Positions 43,120 to 52,192 of a stretch of DNA of 64,000 nt are shown piece after piece. The DNA lies in NCBI RefSeq assembly GCF_003999195.1, contig NZ_RJVR01000323.1, forward strand, positions 62,001 through 126,000, read 5' to 3'. Position numbers and translations under genes: made by a program. The notes beneath the pieces are model-generated. The model had not been told where the DNA came from, ran no database searches, and saw only the letters and a list, made by a program, of their open reading frames with translations. The DNA is from Streptomyces soli (GTDB lineage: Bacteria; Actinomycetota; Actinomycetes; Streptomycetales; Streptomycetaceae). The stretch's first letter is position 1, and every line of letters starts with the position of its first letter.

Positions 43120-43160
43120 TTTGCGACATCTTGCTGTAAGGCCTGCGTAAGCGATACCGT
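43120..43160 (+). promoter_or_regulatory. Pullulanase promoter with MalR-like operator
   Basis: TTTGCGACATCTTGCTG contains TTGC-N6-TTGC, as in the malE operator. TTGCTG (43131-43136) as -35 and TACCGT (43155-43160) as -10 are 18 bases apart, the same geometry as at malE. The leader to the GTG start would be about 140 bases and contains a further inverted repeat (GTCCGG...CCGGAC). Confidence 0.6.
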
Positions 43161-43306
43161 CCGGCTCACAGTCCGGCACCGACGCCGGACGGCACCCGGC
43201 TCATGCGCGTGGGTACCGGGCGCGAGCGTCACTGGCGGTGGGGCCTGGCTCCGGGACCGCCAGCGGCACAACCGTCCGCACACGGATTCCGCAAGGAGAT
43301 CGCCCC

Positions 43307-46300
43307 GTGGCCCAGCAGCCCTGGCTGTCTGTGTTCGCTGCGCGCGCCCGGCGCGCGCGCGGCAGACGCATCACCGTAGCCGTCGCCCTGGCGGCACTCG
43401 CCGCCGCCTTCGTGCAGCCCGTCGCCGCCCACGCGGCCACCCCGCCGGCCCCGCCGTTCGACAGGACGCTGGTCACGCAGGCCGCCGCCCGCAACGACCT
43501 GACCCGCGAGCAGTTCTACTTCGTCATGCCGGACCGTTTCGCCAACGGCGACACGTCCAACGACAAGGGCGGCCTCACCGGCACCCGGCTCACCACCGGC
43601 TACGACCCCACCGACAAGGGCTTCTACCAGGGCGGCGACCTCAAGGGCCTGACAAAGCGGCTGGACTACATCAAGGGCCTCGGCACCACCTCCATATGGA
43701 TGGCGCCGATCTTCAAGAACAAGGCCGTCCAGGGGACCGGTGATGGGGGCACTCCCCACTCCGCCGGCTACCACGGCTACTGGATCACCGACTTCACCCA
43801 GGTCGACCCGCACTTCGGCACCAACGCCGATCTGAAGAACCTGATCTCCAAGGCCCACGCCAAGGGCATGAAGGTCTTCTTCGACGTCATCACCAACCAC
43901 ACCGCCGACGTCGTGGACTACGAGCAGCAGTCCTACGGCTACCTCTCCAAGGGCGCCTTCCCGTACCTGACCAAGGACGGCGTGCCCTTCAACGACTCGG
44001 ACTACGCGGACGGGACGAAGGCCTTCCCGGCCGTGGACACCGGCTCCTTCCCGTACACCCCGACGGTCACCTCCCGGAGCAAGGTCCCGTCCTGGCTCAA
44101 CGACCCGACCATGTACCACAACCGGGGCAACTCCACCTTCGCCGGCGAGAGCGCCGACCAGGGCGACTTCTCCGGCCTCGACGATCTGTGGACCGAGCGC
44201 CCCGAGGTCGTCAAGGGCATGGAGAAGATCTACGAGAAGTGGGTCAGGGACTTCGACATCGACGGCTTCCGGATCGACACCGTCAAGCACGTCGACATGG
44301 CCTTCTGGACCCAGTGGGCCACCGCCCTGGACACGTACGCGGCCCGGCACGGCCGCAAGAACTTCTTCCAGTTCGGCGAGGTGTACTCCTCCGACACATC
44401 CGTCACTTCGCCCTACGTCACCCAGGGCAAGCTCGACGCGACCCTCGACTTCCCCTTCCAGGAAGCCGCCCGCGAATACGTCTCGCAGGGCGCCTCGGCG
44501 GCCAAGCTGTCGAGTGTCTTCGCCGACGACTACAAGTACACGTCCGGCAAGTCCAACGCCTATGAGCAGGTCACCTTCCTCGGCAACCACGACATGGGCC
44601 GCATCGGGTACTTCCTCAAGACCGACAACCCCGGCGCCACCGACGCCGAGCTGGTCCAGAAGGACAAGCTCGCCAACGAGCTGATGTTCCTCAGCCGGGG
44701 CAACCCCGTCGTCTACTACGGCGACGAGCAGGGCTTCACCGGCTCCGGCGGCGACAAGGACGCCCGCCAGACCATGTTCGGGTCGAAGGTCGCCGACTAC
44801 CTCGACGACGACGAGCTCGGCACCGACCGCACCGCCGCCTCCGACGCGTACGACACGAGCGCGACGCTCTACCGCTCCATCGCCGACCTGGCCAAGCTGC
44901 GCAAGCAGAACCCCGCCCTCACTGACGGCGTCCAGGTCGAGCGTTACGCGGCCGACGGGGCCGGCGTCTACGCCTTCTCGCGCACCCTCGCCTCGGACGG
45001 CGTGGAGTACGTCGTCGCCGTCAACAACGCGACGACCGCCAAGAGCGTGGACCTGTCCACGTACTCGTCCGGAGTGACCTTCAAGGAGATCTACGGCGGC
45101 TCGGGCGACGTCACCTCCGGCGCCGACAAGAAGATCACCGTCGACGTCCCGGCCATGTCCGCCGTGGTCTACAAAGCGACGAAGCGCCTTGCCGACGCGA
45201 ACGGAACTCCCGCCATCACCCTCACCGCCCCCGACGCGGGCGCCACCGGCACCGTCACTGTCTCCGCCGGCATCGACGCCCCGGCGCTGAGCCGCGTCGT
45301 CTTCGCCGCCCAGGTCGGCAACGGCGACTGGCAGGTCCTCGGCTCCGCCGACCACGCCCCGTACAAGGTGACGCAGAGCATCGGCGCCGATGTCGCACCC
45401 GGAACGGCCGTCCGCTACAAGGCTGTTGTCGTCGACACCGGCGGCCGTACGGCAAGCGCCCTCGCACAGACGACCAGCGGCACCCCGGCCGCCCCGGCGA
45501 CCCCGACCGCCACCCAGCGGGACTACGCGATCGTCCACTACAAGCGCACCGACGGTGACTACACCGACTGGCGGCTCTACACCTGGGGCGACATCGCCGA
45601 CGGCGAGTCCACCACCTGGCCCGAGGGCCACAACTTCATCGGCCGCGACGCGTACGGCGCCTTCGCCTACGTCAAACTCAAGGAGGGCGCGAGCAACGTC
45701 GGCTTCCTCGTCATCGACAAGGACGGCAACAAGGACGTCTCCGCCGACCGCACCATCGACGTCAGCCAGACCGGCGAGGTCTGGGTCTCGCAGGGCAACG
45801 CGGACGTCCTGACGAAGGCCCCCGCCGGCGCCTACCCCGCCCTGGGGGCACCTCCCAGCCGCCAGGCTGGGGGAGACACCACAAAGGCGGTCATCCACTA
45901 CCACCGCGTCGACGGCGACTACTCCGGCTGGGGCCTGCACGTCTGGACCGGCGCCGCCACCCCCACCGACTGGTCCAGCCCCCTGGCCCCGGTGAAGACT
46001 GACGCCTATGGCGCGGTCTTCGAGGTACCCCTCACGGACGGGGCGACATCGCTCAGCTACATCATCCACAAGGGCGACGCCAAGGATCTCGACGCCGACC
46101 AGTCCCTGGACCTGTCGACGTACGGGCACGAGGTGTGGCTCCTGAACGGAACCCAGAAATACCTGCTGCCGTCCACCGCCGGCTCCTCTGCCGACCTCGA
46201 CCTCTCCGCCGCCAAGGCCCAGTGGATCGACCGGAACACCGTCGCCTGGGACACCAGCACCACGGCAGCCGCCAGCTACCAGCTCGTCTACGCCCCCGAC

Positions 46301-48835
46301 GGCGGCATCACGGTGAAGGACGGTGCCCTGTCCAGCGAGGGCCACTGGCTTCGCCTCCAGCCGGTATCCGGCGGTCTCACCGACGCCCAGAAGCAGCGGT
46401 TCCCGCAGCTCAAGAACTACGCCGCCTTCACCGTCGACCCGCGCGACCGCGACCGTATCGGCAACGCCCTGACCAGCCAGGTCATCGCCACCCAGCGGCT
46501 CGCCAACGGCGCCCTGCTCGCCGCCACCGGCGTCCAGACGCAAGGCGTTCTGGACGACCTCTACGCCGCCAAGGCCGGCAAGGCCTCACTCGGCCCGGTC
46601 TTCAGGGACGGCACGCCGACGCTCTCCGTCTGGGCGCCCACCGCCCAGTCCGTCGCCCTGGACCTGGGGGCACCTCCCAGAGGAAGCTCTGGGGGAGGCA
46701 CGACGGTCGCCATGAAGCGGGACGCCGCCAGCGGCGTCTGGAGCGTCACCGGCAGGAAGTCCTGGACCGGCAAGCCCTACCGGTACGTGGTCAAGGTGTG
46801 GGCGCCCAGCACGCAGAAGGTCGTCACCAACAAGGTCACCGACCCCTACTCGGTCGCCCTCACCACCGACTCCAAGCGCAGCCTCGTCGTCGACCTGGAC
46901 GCCAAGTCCCTTGCGCCCAGCGGCTGGTCGAGCCTCGCCAAACCCAAGGCCGTCTCCCTCAACAACGCCCAGATCCAGGAACTCCACATCCGCGACTTCT
47001 CCTCCGAGGACACCACCGTCCCGGCGGCGGACCGCGGTAAGTACACCGCCTTCACCGACACCGACTCGGCGGGCATGAAGCACCTGAAGGCGCTCGCCAA
47101 GTCCGGGGTCAGTTACGTCCACCTCCTCCCGGCCTTCGACTTCGCGACGGTCGCGGAGAACGCGGCGGATCAGGCGGTGCCGGACTGCGACCTCTCCTCG
47201 TACGCCGCCGACTCCGACAAGCAGCAGGAATGCGTCAGCGCGGTCGCGGCCAAGGACGCGTACAACTGGGGCTACGACCCACTCCACTACACCGTGCCGG
47301 AAGGCTCGTACAGCACCGACCCCGAGGGGACGAAGCGCACCGTCGAATTCCGCAGGATGGTGCAGAGCCTCAACACGGCAGGTCTGCGGGTCGTCATGGA
47401 CGTGGTCTACAACCACACCGCCGCCTCGGGTGAGGACGACAACTCCGTCCTCGACCAGATCGTGCCCGGCTACTACCAGCGGCTGCTGGCCGACGGCTCG
47501 GTGGCCAACTCCACGTGCTGCAGTAATACGGCGACCGAGAACGCGATGATGGGCAACCTGGTCGTCGACTCCGTCGTCACCTGGGCCAAGGAGTACAAGG
47601 TCGACGGCTTCCGCTTCGACCTCATGGGCCACCAGCCCAAGGCGAACCTCCTCGCTGTGCGGAAGGCGCTGGACGCGCTGACGCTCAAGAAGGACGGCGT
47701 CGACGGCAAGAAGATCATCATGTACGGCGAGGGCTGGAACTTCGGCGAGGTCGCCGACGACGCCCGGTTTGTCCAGGCCACCCAGAAGAACATGGCCGGC
47801 ACCGGCATCGCCACCTTCTCCGACCGCGCCCGCGACGCCGTCCGCGGCGGCGGCCCCTTCGACTCCGACCCCGGCGTCCAGGGCTTCGCCTCCGGCCTCT
47901 ACACCGACCCCAACACCTCGACGTCCAACGGCACCGAGGCCGAGCAGAAGTCCCGCCTCCTCCACTACCAGGACCTCATCAAGGTGGGCCTGACCGGCAA
48001 CCTGAAGGACTTCACGTTCACCGACTCCTCCGGCAAGGAGGTCAAGGGCTCCGAGGTCGACTACAACGGCACGGGCGCCGGCTACGCGGACGCCCCGGGC
48101 GATTCGGTGGCGTACGTGGACGCCCACGACAACGAGACCCTCTACGACGCCCTCGCCTACAAGCTCCCCTCCGGCACCTCGGCGGACGACCGCGCCCGCA
48201 TGCAGGTGCTGGCCGAGGCGACGGCGGCGCTGTCCCAGGGACCGGCGCTGTACCAGGCCGGTTCCGACCTCCTGCGCTCCAAGTCCTTCGACCGCGACTC
48301 GTACGACTCCGGCGACTGGTTCAACGCCATCCACTGGGACTGCTCCACCGGCAACGGCTTCGGCCGCGGTCTGCCGCCGGCGACGGGCAACCAGTCCAAG
48401 TGGCCTTACGCCAAGCCCCTGCTGGGCATCACGTCCCTCAAGGCGGTCTGCGCGCAGATGGACTGGGCCACGGCGGCCTACCAGGATCTCCTCAAGATCC
48501 GCTCCACGGAGCCCGCCTTCGGCCTGACCACCACCTCGGCGGTCCAGGACCAGCTCTCCTTCCCGCTTTCGGGTCATGGGGGCACCTCCCAGACGAAGTC
48601 TGGGGGAGAGACTCCTGGCGTCATCACCATGAAGCTCGGCAAGCTCCTCGTCGTCTTCAACGCCACCCCCAAGTCCCAGGCGCAGACGGTTGCTTCACTG
48701 TCCGGCAAGCCCTACACCCTTCACCCCGTCCAGGCCTCCGGCTCCGACCCCGTCGTCAAGACGGCCTCGTACGACTCCGCCTCCGGCACCTTCACCGTCC
48801 CGGGTCGCACAGTGGCGGTCTACGTGCAGAAGTAA
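43307..48835 (+). CDS. pulA: Secreted bifunctional alpha-amylase/pullulanase
   Basis: A 1842-residue exoenzyme. Signal peptide: residues 1-45 ([24 protein letters not shown]). About 60-500 is a GH13 alpha-amylase domain with [29 protein letters not shown] and LGNHDMGR. About 735-1000 holds two CBM41/PUD-like starch-binding units ([15 protein letters not shown] and [15 protein letters not shown]). About 1010-1842 is a pullulanase domain with signature [26 protein letters not shown] and YGEGWNFGE. It should cut alpha-1,4 and alpha-1,6 links of starch outside the cell. AAGGAG lies eight bases before the GTG. Several hairpin elements are translated within it. Confidence 0.93.
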   Translation: MAQQPWLSVFAARARRARGRRITVAVALAALAAAFVQPVAAHAATPPAPPFDRTLVTQAAARNDLTREQFYFVMPDRFANGDTSNDKGGLTGTRLTTGYDPTDKGFYQGGDLKGLTKRLDYIKGLGTTSIWMAPIFKNKAVQGTGDGGTPHSAGYHGYWITDFTQVDPHFGTNADLKNLISKAHAKGMKVFFDVITNHTADVVDYEQQSYGYLSKGAFPYLTKDGVPFNDSDYADGTKAFPAVDTGSFPYTPTVTSRSKVPSWLNDPTMYHNRGNSTFAGESADQGDFSGLDDLWTERPEVVKGMEKIYEKWVRDFDIDGFRIDTVKHVDMAFWTQWATALDTYAARHGRKNFFQFGEVYSSDTSVTSPYVTQGKLDATLDFPFQEAAREYVSQGASAAKLSSVFADDYKYTSGKSNAYEQVTFLGNHDMGRIGYFLKTDNPGATDAELVQKDKLANELMFLSRGNPVVYYGDEQGFTGSGGDKDARQTMFGSKVADYLDDDELGTDRTAASDAYDTSATLYRSIADLAKLRKQNPALTDGVQVERYAADGAGVYAFSRTLASDGVEYVVAVNNATTAKSVDLSTYSSGVTFKEIYGGSGDVTSGADKKITVDVPAMSAVVYKATKRLADANGTPAITLTAPDAGATGTVTVSAGIDAPALSRVVFAAQVGNGDWQVLGSADHAPYKVTQSIGADVAPGTAVRYKAVVVDTGGRTASALAQTTSGTPAAPATPTATQRDYAIVHYKRTDGDYTDWRLYTWGDIADGESTTWPEGHNFIGRDAYGAFAYVKLKEGASNVGFLVIDKDGNKDVSADRTIDVSQTGEVWVSQGNADVLTKAPAGAYPALGAPPSRQAGGDTTKAVIHYHRVDGDYSGWGLHVWTGAATPTDWSSPLAPVKTDAYGAVFEVPLTDGATSLSYIIHKGDAKDLDADQSLDLSTYGHEVWLLNGTQKYLLPSTAGSSADLDLSAAKAQWIDRNTVAWDTSTTAAASYQLVYAPDGGITVKDGALSSEGHWLRLQPVSGGLTDAQKQRFPQLKNYAAFTVDPRDRDRIGNALTSQVIATQRLANGALLAATGVQTQGVLDDLYAAKAGKASLGPVFRDGTPTLSVWAPTAQSVALDLGAPPRGSSGGGTTVAMKRDAASGVWSVTGRKSWTGKPYRYVVKVWAPSTQKVVTNKVTDPYSVALTTDSKRSLVVDLDAKSLAPSGWSSLAKPKAVSLNNAQIQELHIRDFSSEDTTVPAADRGKYTAFTDTDSAGMKHLKALAKSGVSYVHLLPAFDFATVAENAADQAVPDCDLSSYAADSDKQQECVSAVAAKDAYNWGYDPLHYTVPEGSYSTDPEGTKRTVEFRRMVQSLNTAGLRVVMDVVYNHTAASGEDDNSVLDQIVPGYYQRLLADGSVANSTCCSNTATENAMMGNLVVDSVVTWAKEYKVDGFRFDLMGHQPKANLLAVRKALDALTLKKDGVDGKKIIMYGEGWNFGEVADDARFVQATQKNMAGTGIATFSDRARDAVRGGGPFDSDPGVQGFASGLYTDPNTSTSNGTEAEQKSRLLHYQDLIKVGLTGNLKDFTFTDSSGKEVKGSEVDYNGTGAGYADAPGDSVAYVDAHDNETLYDALAYKLPSGTSADDRARMQVLAEATAALSQGPALYQAGSDLLRSKSFDRDSYDSGDWFNAIHWDCSTGNGFGRGLPPATGNQSKWPYAKPLLGITSLKAVCAQMDWATAAYQDLLKIRSTEPAFGLTTTSAVQDQLSFPLSGHGGTSQTKSGGETPGVITMKLGKLLVVFNATPKSQAQTVASLSGKPYTLHPVQASGSDPVVKTASYDSASGTFTVPGRTVAVYVQK
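43744..43758 (+). repeat. Partial hairpin element inside the pullulanase gene
   Basis: ATGGGGGCACTCCCC resembles the left part of the 33-nt elements further along the gene and encodes GDGGTPH between QGT and SAGYHGYW. It may be a worn or truncated copy. The case is weaker than for the three full copies. Confidence 0.45.
45843..45875 (+). repeat. In-frame 33-nt hairpin element in the pullulanase gene, copy 1
   Basis: TGGGGGCACCTCCCAG is followed by CCGCCAGG and CTGGGGGAG. The inner stem pairs CCCAGCC with GGCTGGG. It encodes [12 protein letters not shown] in the linker between the two starch-binding units. The length is a multiple of three and the frame stays open. Confidence 0.85.
46665..46697 (+). 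repeat. In-frame 33-nt hairpin element in the pullulanase gene, copy 2
   Basis: The same 16-base head and 9-base tail as copy 1 enclose AGGAAGCT, so the inner stem is CCCAGAG with CTCTGGG. Both sides of the stem changed together relative to copy 1. It encodes [12 protein letters not shown] in the domain before the pullulanase catalytic region. Confidence 0.85.
48577..48608 (+). repeat. In-frame 32-nt hairpin element in the pullulanase gene, copy 3
   Basis: The head and tail are as in the other copies, with inner stem CCCAGAC and GTCTGGG around a short GAA-type loop. It encodes [11 protein letters not shown] between FPLSGH and [10 protein letters not shown], near the carboxyl end. Confidence 0.8.
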
Positions 48836-48850
48836 CCGCCCGGCGAACAC

Positions 48851-48896
48851 CGAAGGCCGGTCCGCTCCCGACGCATCGGGAGCGGACCGGCCTTCG
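48851..48896. terminator. Perfect 21-bp hairpin after the pullulanase gene
   Basis: The arms 48851-48871 and 48876-48896 are fully complementary over 21 bp with a CGCA loop, 15 bases after the pullulanase stop. No U-tract follows, as is common in Streptomyces. It is a strong terminator candidate. Confidence 0.88.
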
Positions 48897-48917
48897 GCCC
48901 TCATGGCGGACCCGTAG

Positions 48918-49082
48918 GTCCGTCGCCGTACCGTGCACTTCATCAGCACGGGGCTGCGCTCGGCCTCGCTCAAACCGGTGATCGACCGGGTCTACGAGGG
49001 CATCGAGCAGGTTGCCGACGTCCATCGCCGCATGGAGTCCAACGAGCAGTTCGGCAAGATCGTGGTGACCGTCCGGCACTGA
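48918..49082 (+). pseudogene. C-terminal remnant of a zinc-type alcohol dehydrogenase/quinone oxidoreductase
   Basis: An open frame of 54 codons, bounded by an in-frame TAG at 48915, ends SLKPVIDRVYEGIEQVADVH and then RRMESNEQFGKIVVTVRH before TGA. This is the characteristic carboxyl end of medium-chain zinc-type dehydrogenases (KPVIDR..., FGKIVV). Nothing of the catalytic or Rossmann domains is present. It is sandwiched between two perfect terminator hairpins, so it is most likely a leftover of a deletion. Confidence 0.7.
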
Positions 49083-49125
49083 CGTACCGAGGGCGCCCGT
49101 CATGTCGACGGGCGCCCTCGGTACG
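49083..49125. terminator. Perfect 19-bp hairpin between the dehydrogenase remnant and glnII
   Basis: The arms 49083-49101 and 49107-49125 are perfectly complementary over 19 bp, with a five-base loop. It begins at the base after the remnant's stop codon and lies 19 bases beyond the glnII stop on the other strand, so it can serve both directions. Confidence 0.88.
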
Positions 49126-49144
49126 AACAGAAGCGCGGAACGGA

Positions 49145-50164
49145 TCAGACGAGGTCGGCCTCGACCAGCGCCGCGCCGCACGTGCCGACGATCAGACGGG
49201 TCACGACGTAGGGGTCGACGTTCGCGTTGGGACGCCGGTCCTCGATGTAGCCCTTCTTGTCGACCTCGACCTGCCACGGGATACGAACCGAGGCACCGCG
49301 GTTGGAGACGCCGTAGCTGTACTCGTTCCACGGGGCGGTCTCGTGGGCGCCGGTGAGGCGCTCCTCGACTCCGGTGCCGTAGTTCGTGATGTGCTCGAGC
49401 GGCTTGTCGCCCTTGCCGAGGGACTCGGCCGCGACGATGATCGCGTCGTAGTCCTCGCGCATCTTCTTGGTGGAGAAGTTGGTGTGCGCGCCCGCGCCGT
49501 TCCAGTCGCCCTTGGCCGGCTTGGCGTCCAGGGTCGCGGAGATGCCGAAGTCCTCGGCGGTGCGGTAGAGCAGCCAGCGCGCGACCCACAGCTGGTCGGA
49601 GACGTCGAGCGGGGAGAGCGGGCCGACCTGGAACTCCCACTGGCCGGGCATGACCTCGGCGTTGATGCCGGAGATGCCGAGGCCGGCAGCGAGGCAGTTG
49701 TCGAGGTGCTTCTCGACGACCGGGCGGCCGAAGATCTCGTCGGCGCCGACGCCGCAGTAGTAGCCGCCCTGCGGGGCCGGGTAGCCGCCGATCGGGAAGC
49801 CGAGGGGGCGCGAGCCCTCGAAGAAGGTGTACTCCTGCTCGATGCCGAACAGGGACTCCTGAGCCGCGTACTTCTCTGCGACCGGGCGGAGCAGCGCACG
49901 GGTGTTGGAGTCGTGCGGGGTGCCGTCGATGTTGAAGACCTCGCACATGACGAGGATGCTGTCGCCGCCGCGGATCGGGTCCTTGTAGGTGGCGACCGGC
50001 TTGAGCACGCGGTCCGAAGCGTGGCCCTCGGCCTGGTTGGTGCTGGAACCGTCGAAGCCCCAGGTGCCCGGCTCTTCGCCGTCGGCGATGATCTTGGTCT
50101 TCGAGCGGAGCTTGGCGGTCGGCTCGGTGCCGTCGATCCAGATGTACTCAGCCTTGTAGGGCAC
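49145..50164 (-). CDS. glnII: Glutamine synthetase type II (eukaryotic-like)
   Basis: A 339-residue GS-II enzyme that forms glutamine from glutamate and ammonia. Motifs: WGFDGSSTNQAEG near residue 40, EQEYTFFEG, GINAEVMPGQWEFQVGP, KGDWNGAGAHTNFSTKKMR and GVSNRGASVRIP. The length and lack of an adenylylation Tyr motif fit GlnII, which escapes GlnE control. The GTG at 50164 is chosen because AAGGATGAGG is correctly placed for it; the ATG at 50173 would put AAGG against the codon. Possible GlnR-binding repeats lie upstream. Confidence 0.95.
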   Translation of the reverse strand: MPYKAEYIWIDGTEPTAKLRSKTKIIADGEEPGTWGFDGSSTNQAEGHASDRVLKPVATYKDPIRGGDSILVMCEVFNIDGTPHDSNTRALLRPVAEKYAAQESLFGIEQEYTFFEGSRPLGFPIGGYPAPQGGYYCGVGADEIFGRPVVEKHLDNCLAAGLGISGINAEVMPGQWEFQVGPLSPLDVSDQLWVARWLLYRTAEDFGISATLDAKPAKGDWNGAGAHTNFSTKKMREDYDAIIVAAESLGKGDKPLEHITNYGTGVEERLTGAHETAPWNEYSYGVSNRGASVRIPWQVEVDKKGYIEDRRPNANVDPYVVTRLIVGTCGAALVEADLV

Positions 50165-50229
50165 GGGCCTCATCCTTAACAAACGCGGGCTTTGCGGGTG
50201 CATTGGGCTATGCCGCAGCGTCACAACCT

Positions 50230-50271
50230 GCGATTTCTCAACCATTGCCCCGGTGTTAACCCACTGTGAAC
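50230..50271 (-). promoter_or_regulatory. Candidate GlnR boxes upstream of glnII
   Basis: On the minus strand GTTCAC, five bases, GTTAAC, six bases and GCAAT follow one another (50271 to 50244), then GGTTGAGAAAT. This resembles the gTnAc-N6-GaAAc repeats bound by GlnR before Streptomyces glnII. The match is imperfect, and the exact box register is uncertain. Confidence 0.5.
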
Positions 50272-50346
50272 GAGTCTACGAATGTCTGGGAATGCGAGCC
50301 GGGTGGCCACAGGAGCCCCGGTAATCACCGGTAATAGGGTGGGGGT

Positions 50347-50706
50347 ATGCCGCACATCACAGTGGACTACACCGAAACCCTCACCGAGGCGTTCGACCGG
50401 CAGGCCTTCGCCCTCGAACTGCACCCGCTCGTCGCCGACATCGCCACGACCAAGGTGGAGGCCTGCAAGACCCGCTTCCGCCGGGTCGACGAGGCGGTCA
50501 TCGCCGACGGCGCCCCCGGACACGCCCTGATCCACATCGAGCTGGCACTGCTGGCCGGGCGCACTCCGGAGACCAAGTCCGAACTCACCGCCGCCGTCCT
50601 GGACCTGGCCCGCCGCCACACCGCCGCCACCCCCGGACTGAGCGTCTCGACCTCGGTCGACGTCTCCGACCTCGGCCCGGCGTACGTACGCCACACGGAG
50701 TCGTAA
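50347..50706 (+). CDS. 5-carboxymethyl-2-hydroxymuconate isomerase-like protein (tautomerase fold)
   Basis: A 119-residue protein starting MPHITVDYTETL, with Pro directly after the initiator as in tautomerase/CHMI enzymes where Pro1 is the catalytic base. CKTRFRRVDEAVIADG and HIELALLAGRTPETK also fit the CHMI family. It would isomerise enol/keto forms of a dicarboxylate in aromatic catabolism, but no such pathway genes are near. TAATAGGGT about 15 bases upstream may be a -10 box. The next gene follows after two bases. Confidence 0.78.
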   Translation: MPHITVDYTETLTEAFDRQAFALELHPLVADIATTKVEACKTRFRRVDEAVIADGAPGHALIHIELALLAGRTPETKSELTAAVLDLARRHTAATPGLSVSTSVDVSDLGPAYVRHTES

Positions 50707-50708
50707 TC

Positions 50709-51572
50709 ATGCGCTTCGGACTTCTCGGCACCGGCCCCTGGGCCGACATCGCCCACGCGCCCGCACTCGCCGCACACCCCGACGCCGAGTTCACCGGCGT
50801 GTGGGGCCGCCGTCCCGAGGCCGCCGCCGCGCTCGCGGAGCGCCACGGCACGCGGGCGTACGAAGACGTCGATGCGCTGCTCGCCGACGTGGACGCCGTC
50901 GCCATCGCGCTGCCGCCCGACGTGCAGGCGGACCTCGCCGTACGGGCCGCTTCCGCCGGCCGCCACCTCCTGCTCGACAAGCCGCTCGCCACGACCGCCG
51001 ACGCGGCGCGCAAGGTCGCCGATGCGGCGCGGGCGGCCGGGGTCGCGTCCGTCGTCTTCTTCACCCTGCGTTTCGAGGCCGAGTCCGCCGCCTGGATCGA
51101 CGCCCGTGCGGCGGAGGACGGCTGGTTCACCGCCCGCGCCGACTGGCTCGGCTCGGTCTTCTCCGCCGGCGACAGCCCGTTCGCGGCCTCCCCCTGGCGC
51201 CGCGAGAAGGGCGCCCTGTGGGACGTCGGGCCGCATGCCCTGTCCGCCCTGCTGCCCGTCCTCGGCGACGTCACCGAACTGACCGCTGCCCCCGGCCCCG
51301 GCGACACCGTCCACCTCGTCCTCCGGCACACCGGCGGCGCCTCCAGCACCGCCACCCTCAGCCTCACCGCCCCGCCCGAGGCCGCCGGCGTCGCCGTCGA
51401 ACTACGCGGTACAGCGGGCGTCTTCACCCTCCCCGGCCGTGGCGCCGGCCCCGTCGTGGCCTTCGGCAACGCCATCCACGCCCTCACCGAAGCCGCCCGC
51501 ACCGGCCGCCCCCACCCCTGCGACGCCCACTTCGCCCTACGTGTCACGGAACTTCTGGCTTCCGCCGAATAG
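50709..51572 (+). CDS. Gfo/Idh/MocA family oxidoreductase
   Basis: A 287-residue NAD(P)-dependent oxidoreductase. The Rossmann start is RFGLLGTGPWADIAHAPAL, and the conserved catalytic/cofactor segment is HLLLDKPLATTADAA (usually EKP; here DKP). The second domain shows ALWDVGPHALSALLPVLG with the usual DxGxH-like pattern. The substrate, likely a sugar or cyclitol, is not evident. It is two bases downstream of the CHMI-like gene and so in its operon. Confidence 0.87.
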   Translation: MRFGLLGTGPWADIAHAPALAAHPDAEFTGVWGRRPEAAAALAERHGTRAYEDVDALLADVDAVAIALPPDVQADLAVRAASAGRHLLLDKPLATTADAARKVADAARAAGVASVVFFTLRFEAESAAWIDARAAEDGWFTARADWLGSVFSAGDSPFAASPWRREKGALWDVGPHALSALLPVLGDVTELTAAPGPGDTVHLVLRHTGGASSTATLSLTAPPEAAGVAVELRGTAGVFTLPGRGAGPVVAFGNAIHALTEAARTGRPHPCDAHFALRVTELLASAE

Positions 51573-51610
51573 CTCTGGCGGCCGGGGGCGGAGGTGCCTA
51601 TCGTCATGGT

Positions 51611-51991
51611 ATGGCTGCGGATTGGTGGTCGATCGAGGTCCTGAACGCCCCCGGGACCCCGGCTGCCGGGTGGCGTGACGCGTATGCGCCCGCGCTCGTC
51701 GAATCGGCTGTGACGAACCGGGCGTTGGCGTGGGAATGGCACGGGTTCAGCTGGGGTGTGGTCTTCGAGCTGCGCTTCGCTACCGAGGAGCACTGGCAGG
51801 CGTGGCACGCCCGCCCCGGGACCCGGGCGGCTCTCGACGCCGTTCCGGACCCGGTCGCCGGGCTGCTCGTCCATCGCGGCCGGGGCGGCGCCTCGGCCGC
51901 GTACGTACCCCGTCGCCCGCGGCGCTCGCCGGGGGCCGAGGCTCTGGAGCTGCCGGTTCAGCCGGCCATGGACCACGCTGCGATGACGTAG
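51611..51991 (+). CDS. Conserved hypothetical protein, Trp-rich N-terminal half
   Basis: A 126-residue protein starting MAADWWSIEVLNAPGTPA. It is rich in Trp (WHGFSWGVVFELRF, HWQAWHARPG), which suggests a compact ligand-binding fold, with a basic Pro/Arg tail (VPRRPRRSPGAEA). I do not recognise the family. Third-position GC bias and a normal start support it as coding. Its end overlaps the tail of a small minus-strand membrane protein gene by 34 bases. Confidence 0.6.
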   Translation: MAADWWSIEVLNAPGTPAAGWRDAYAPALVESAVTNRALAWEWHGFSWGVVFELRFATEEHWQAWHARPGTRAALDAVPDPVAGLLVHRGRGGASAAYVPRRPRRSPGAEALELPVQPAMDHAAMT

Positions 51992-52080
51992 ACCATCCCG
52001 GCCAGCCAGGCCACCCCCACCGCGCCCGCCACCGCCAGGCCCGCGGCGACCGCGCGGTCGGTCCGTCGTATCTCGTTCAT
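51958..52080 (-). CDS. Very small single-span membrane protein (40 residues)
   Basis: On the minus strand a 40-residue frame reads MNEIRRTDRAVAAGLAV, then AGAVGVAWLAGMVYVIAAW, ending SMAG and TGA. The charged head and a single hydrophobic helix make a plausible short membrane protein of a kind common in Streptomyces. GGCAGG lies about 11 bases before the ATG. It overlaps the preceding plus-strand gene tail to tail. Confidence 0.5.
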   Translation of the reverse strand: MNEIRRTDRAVAAGLAVAGAVGVAWLAGMVYVIAAWSMAG

Positions 52081-52192
52081 GCGGTGCAGCCTGCCGGGCG
52101 CGGCCGCCGAGCGCATGAGTGCGGATACTCAGATGTCGGCCGGGCCCACGGCGGTGCGGTTGTGCCGGTCACCGCCGTGGGCCCGTCCGCGG

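Noticed and set aside
42903-43283. A 126-codon minus-strand frame as a complete gene
   Set aside because: Only its last 32 codons resemble a known domain (CBM20); the earlier part has no coding character and overlaps the pullulanase promoter.
43229-48577. Very long open frames antisense to the pullulanase gene (up to 1104 codons)
   Set aside because: High-GC genes with GC-rich third positions leave the opposite strand open. The translated sequences are Val/Gly/Asp-rich without domains, and the sense frame contains all GH13 motifs.
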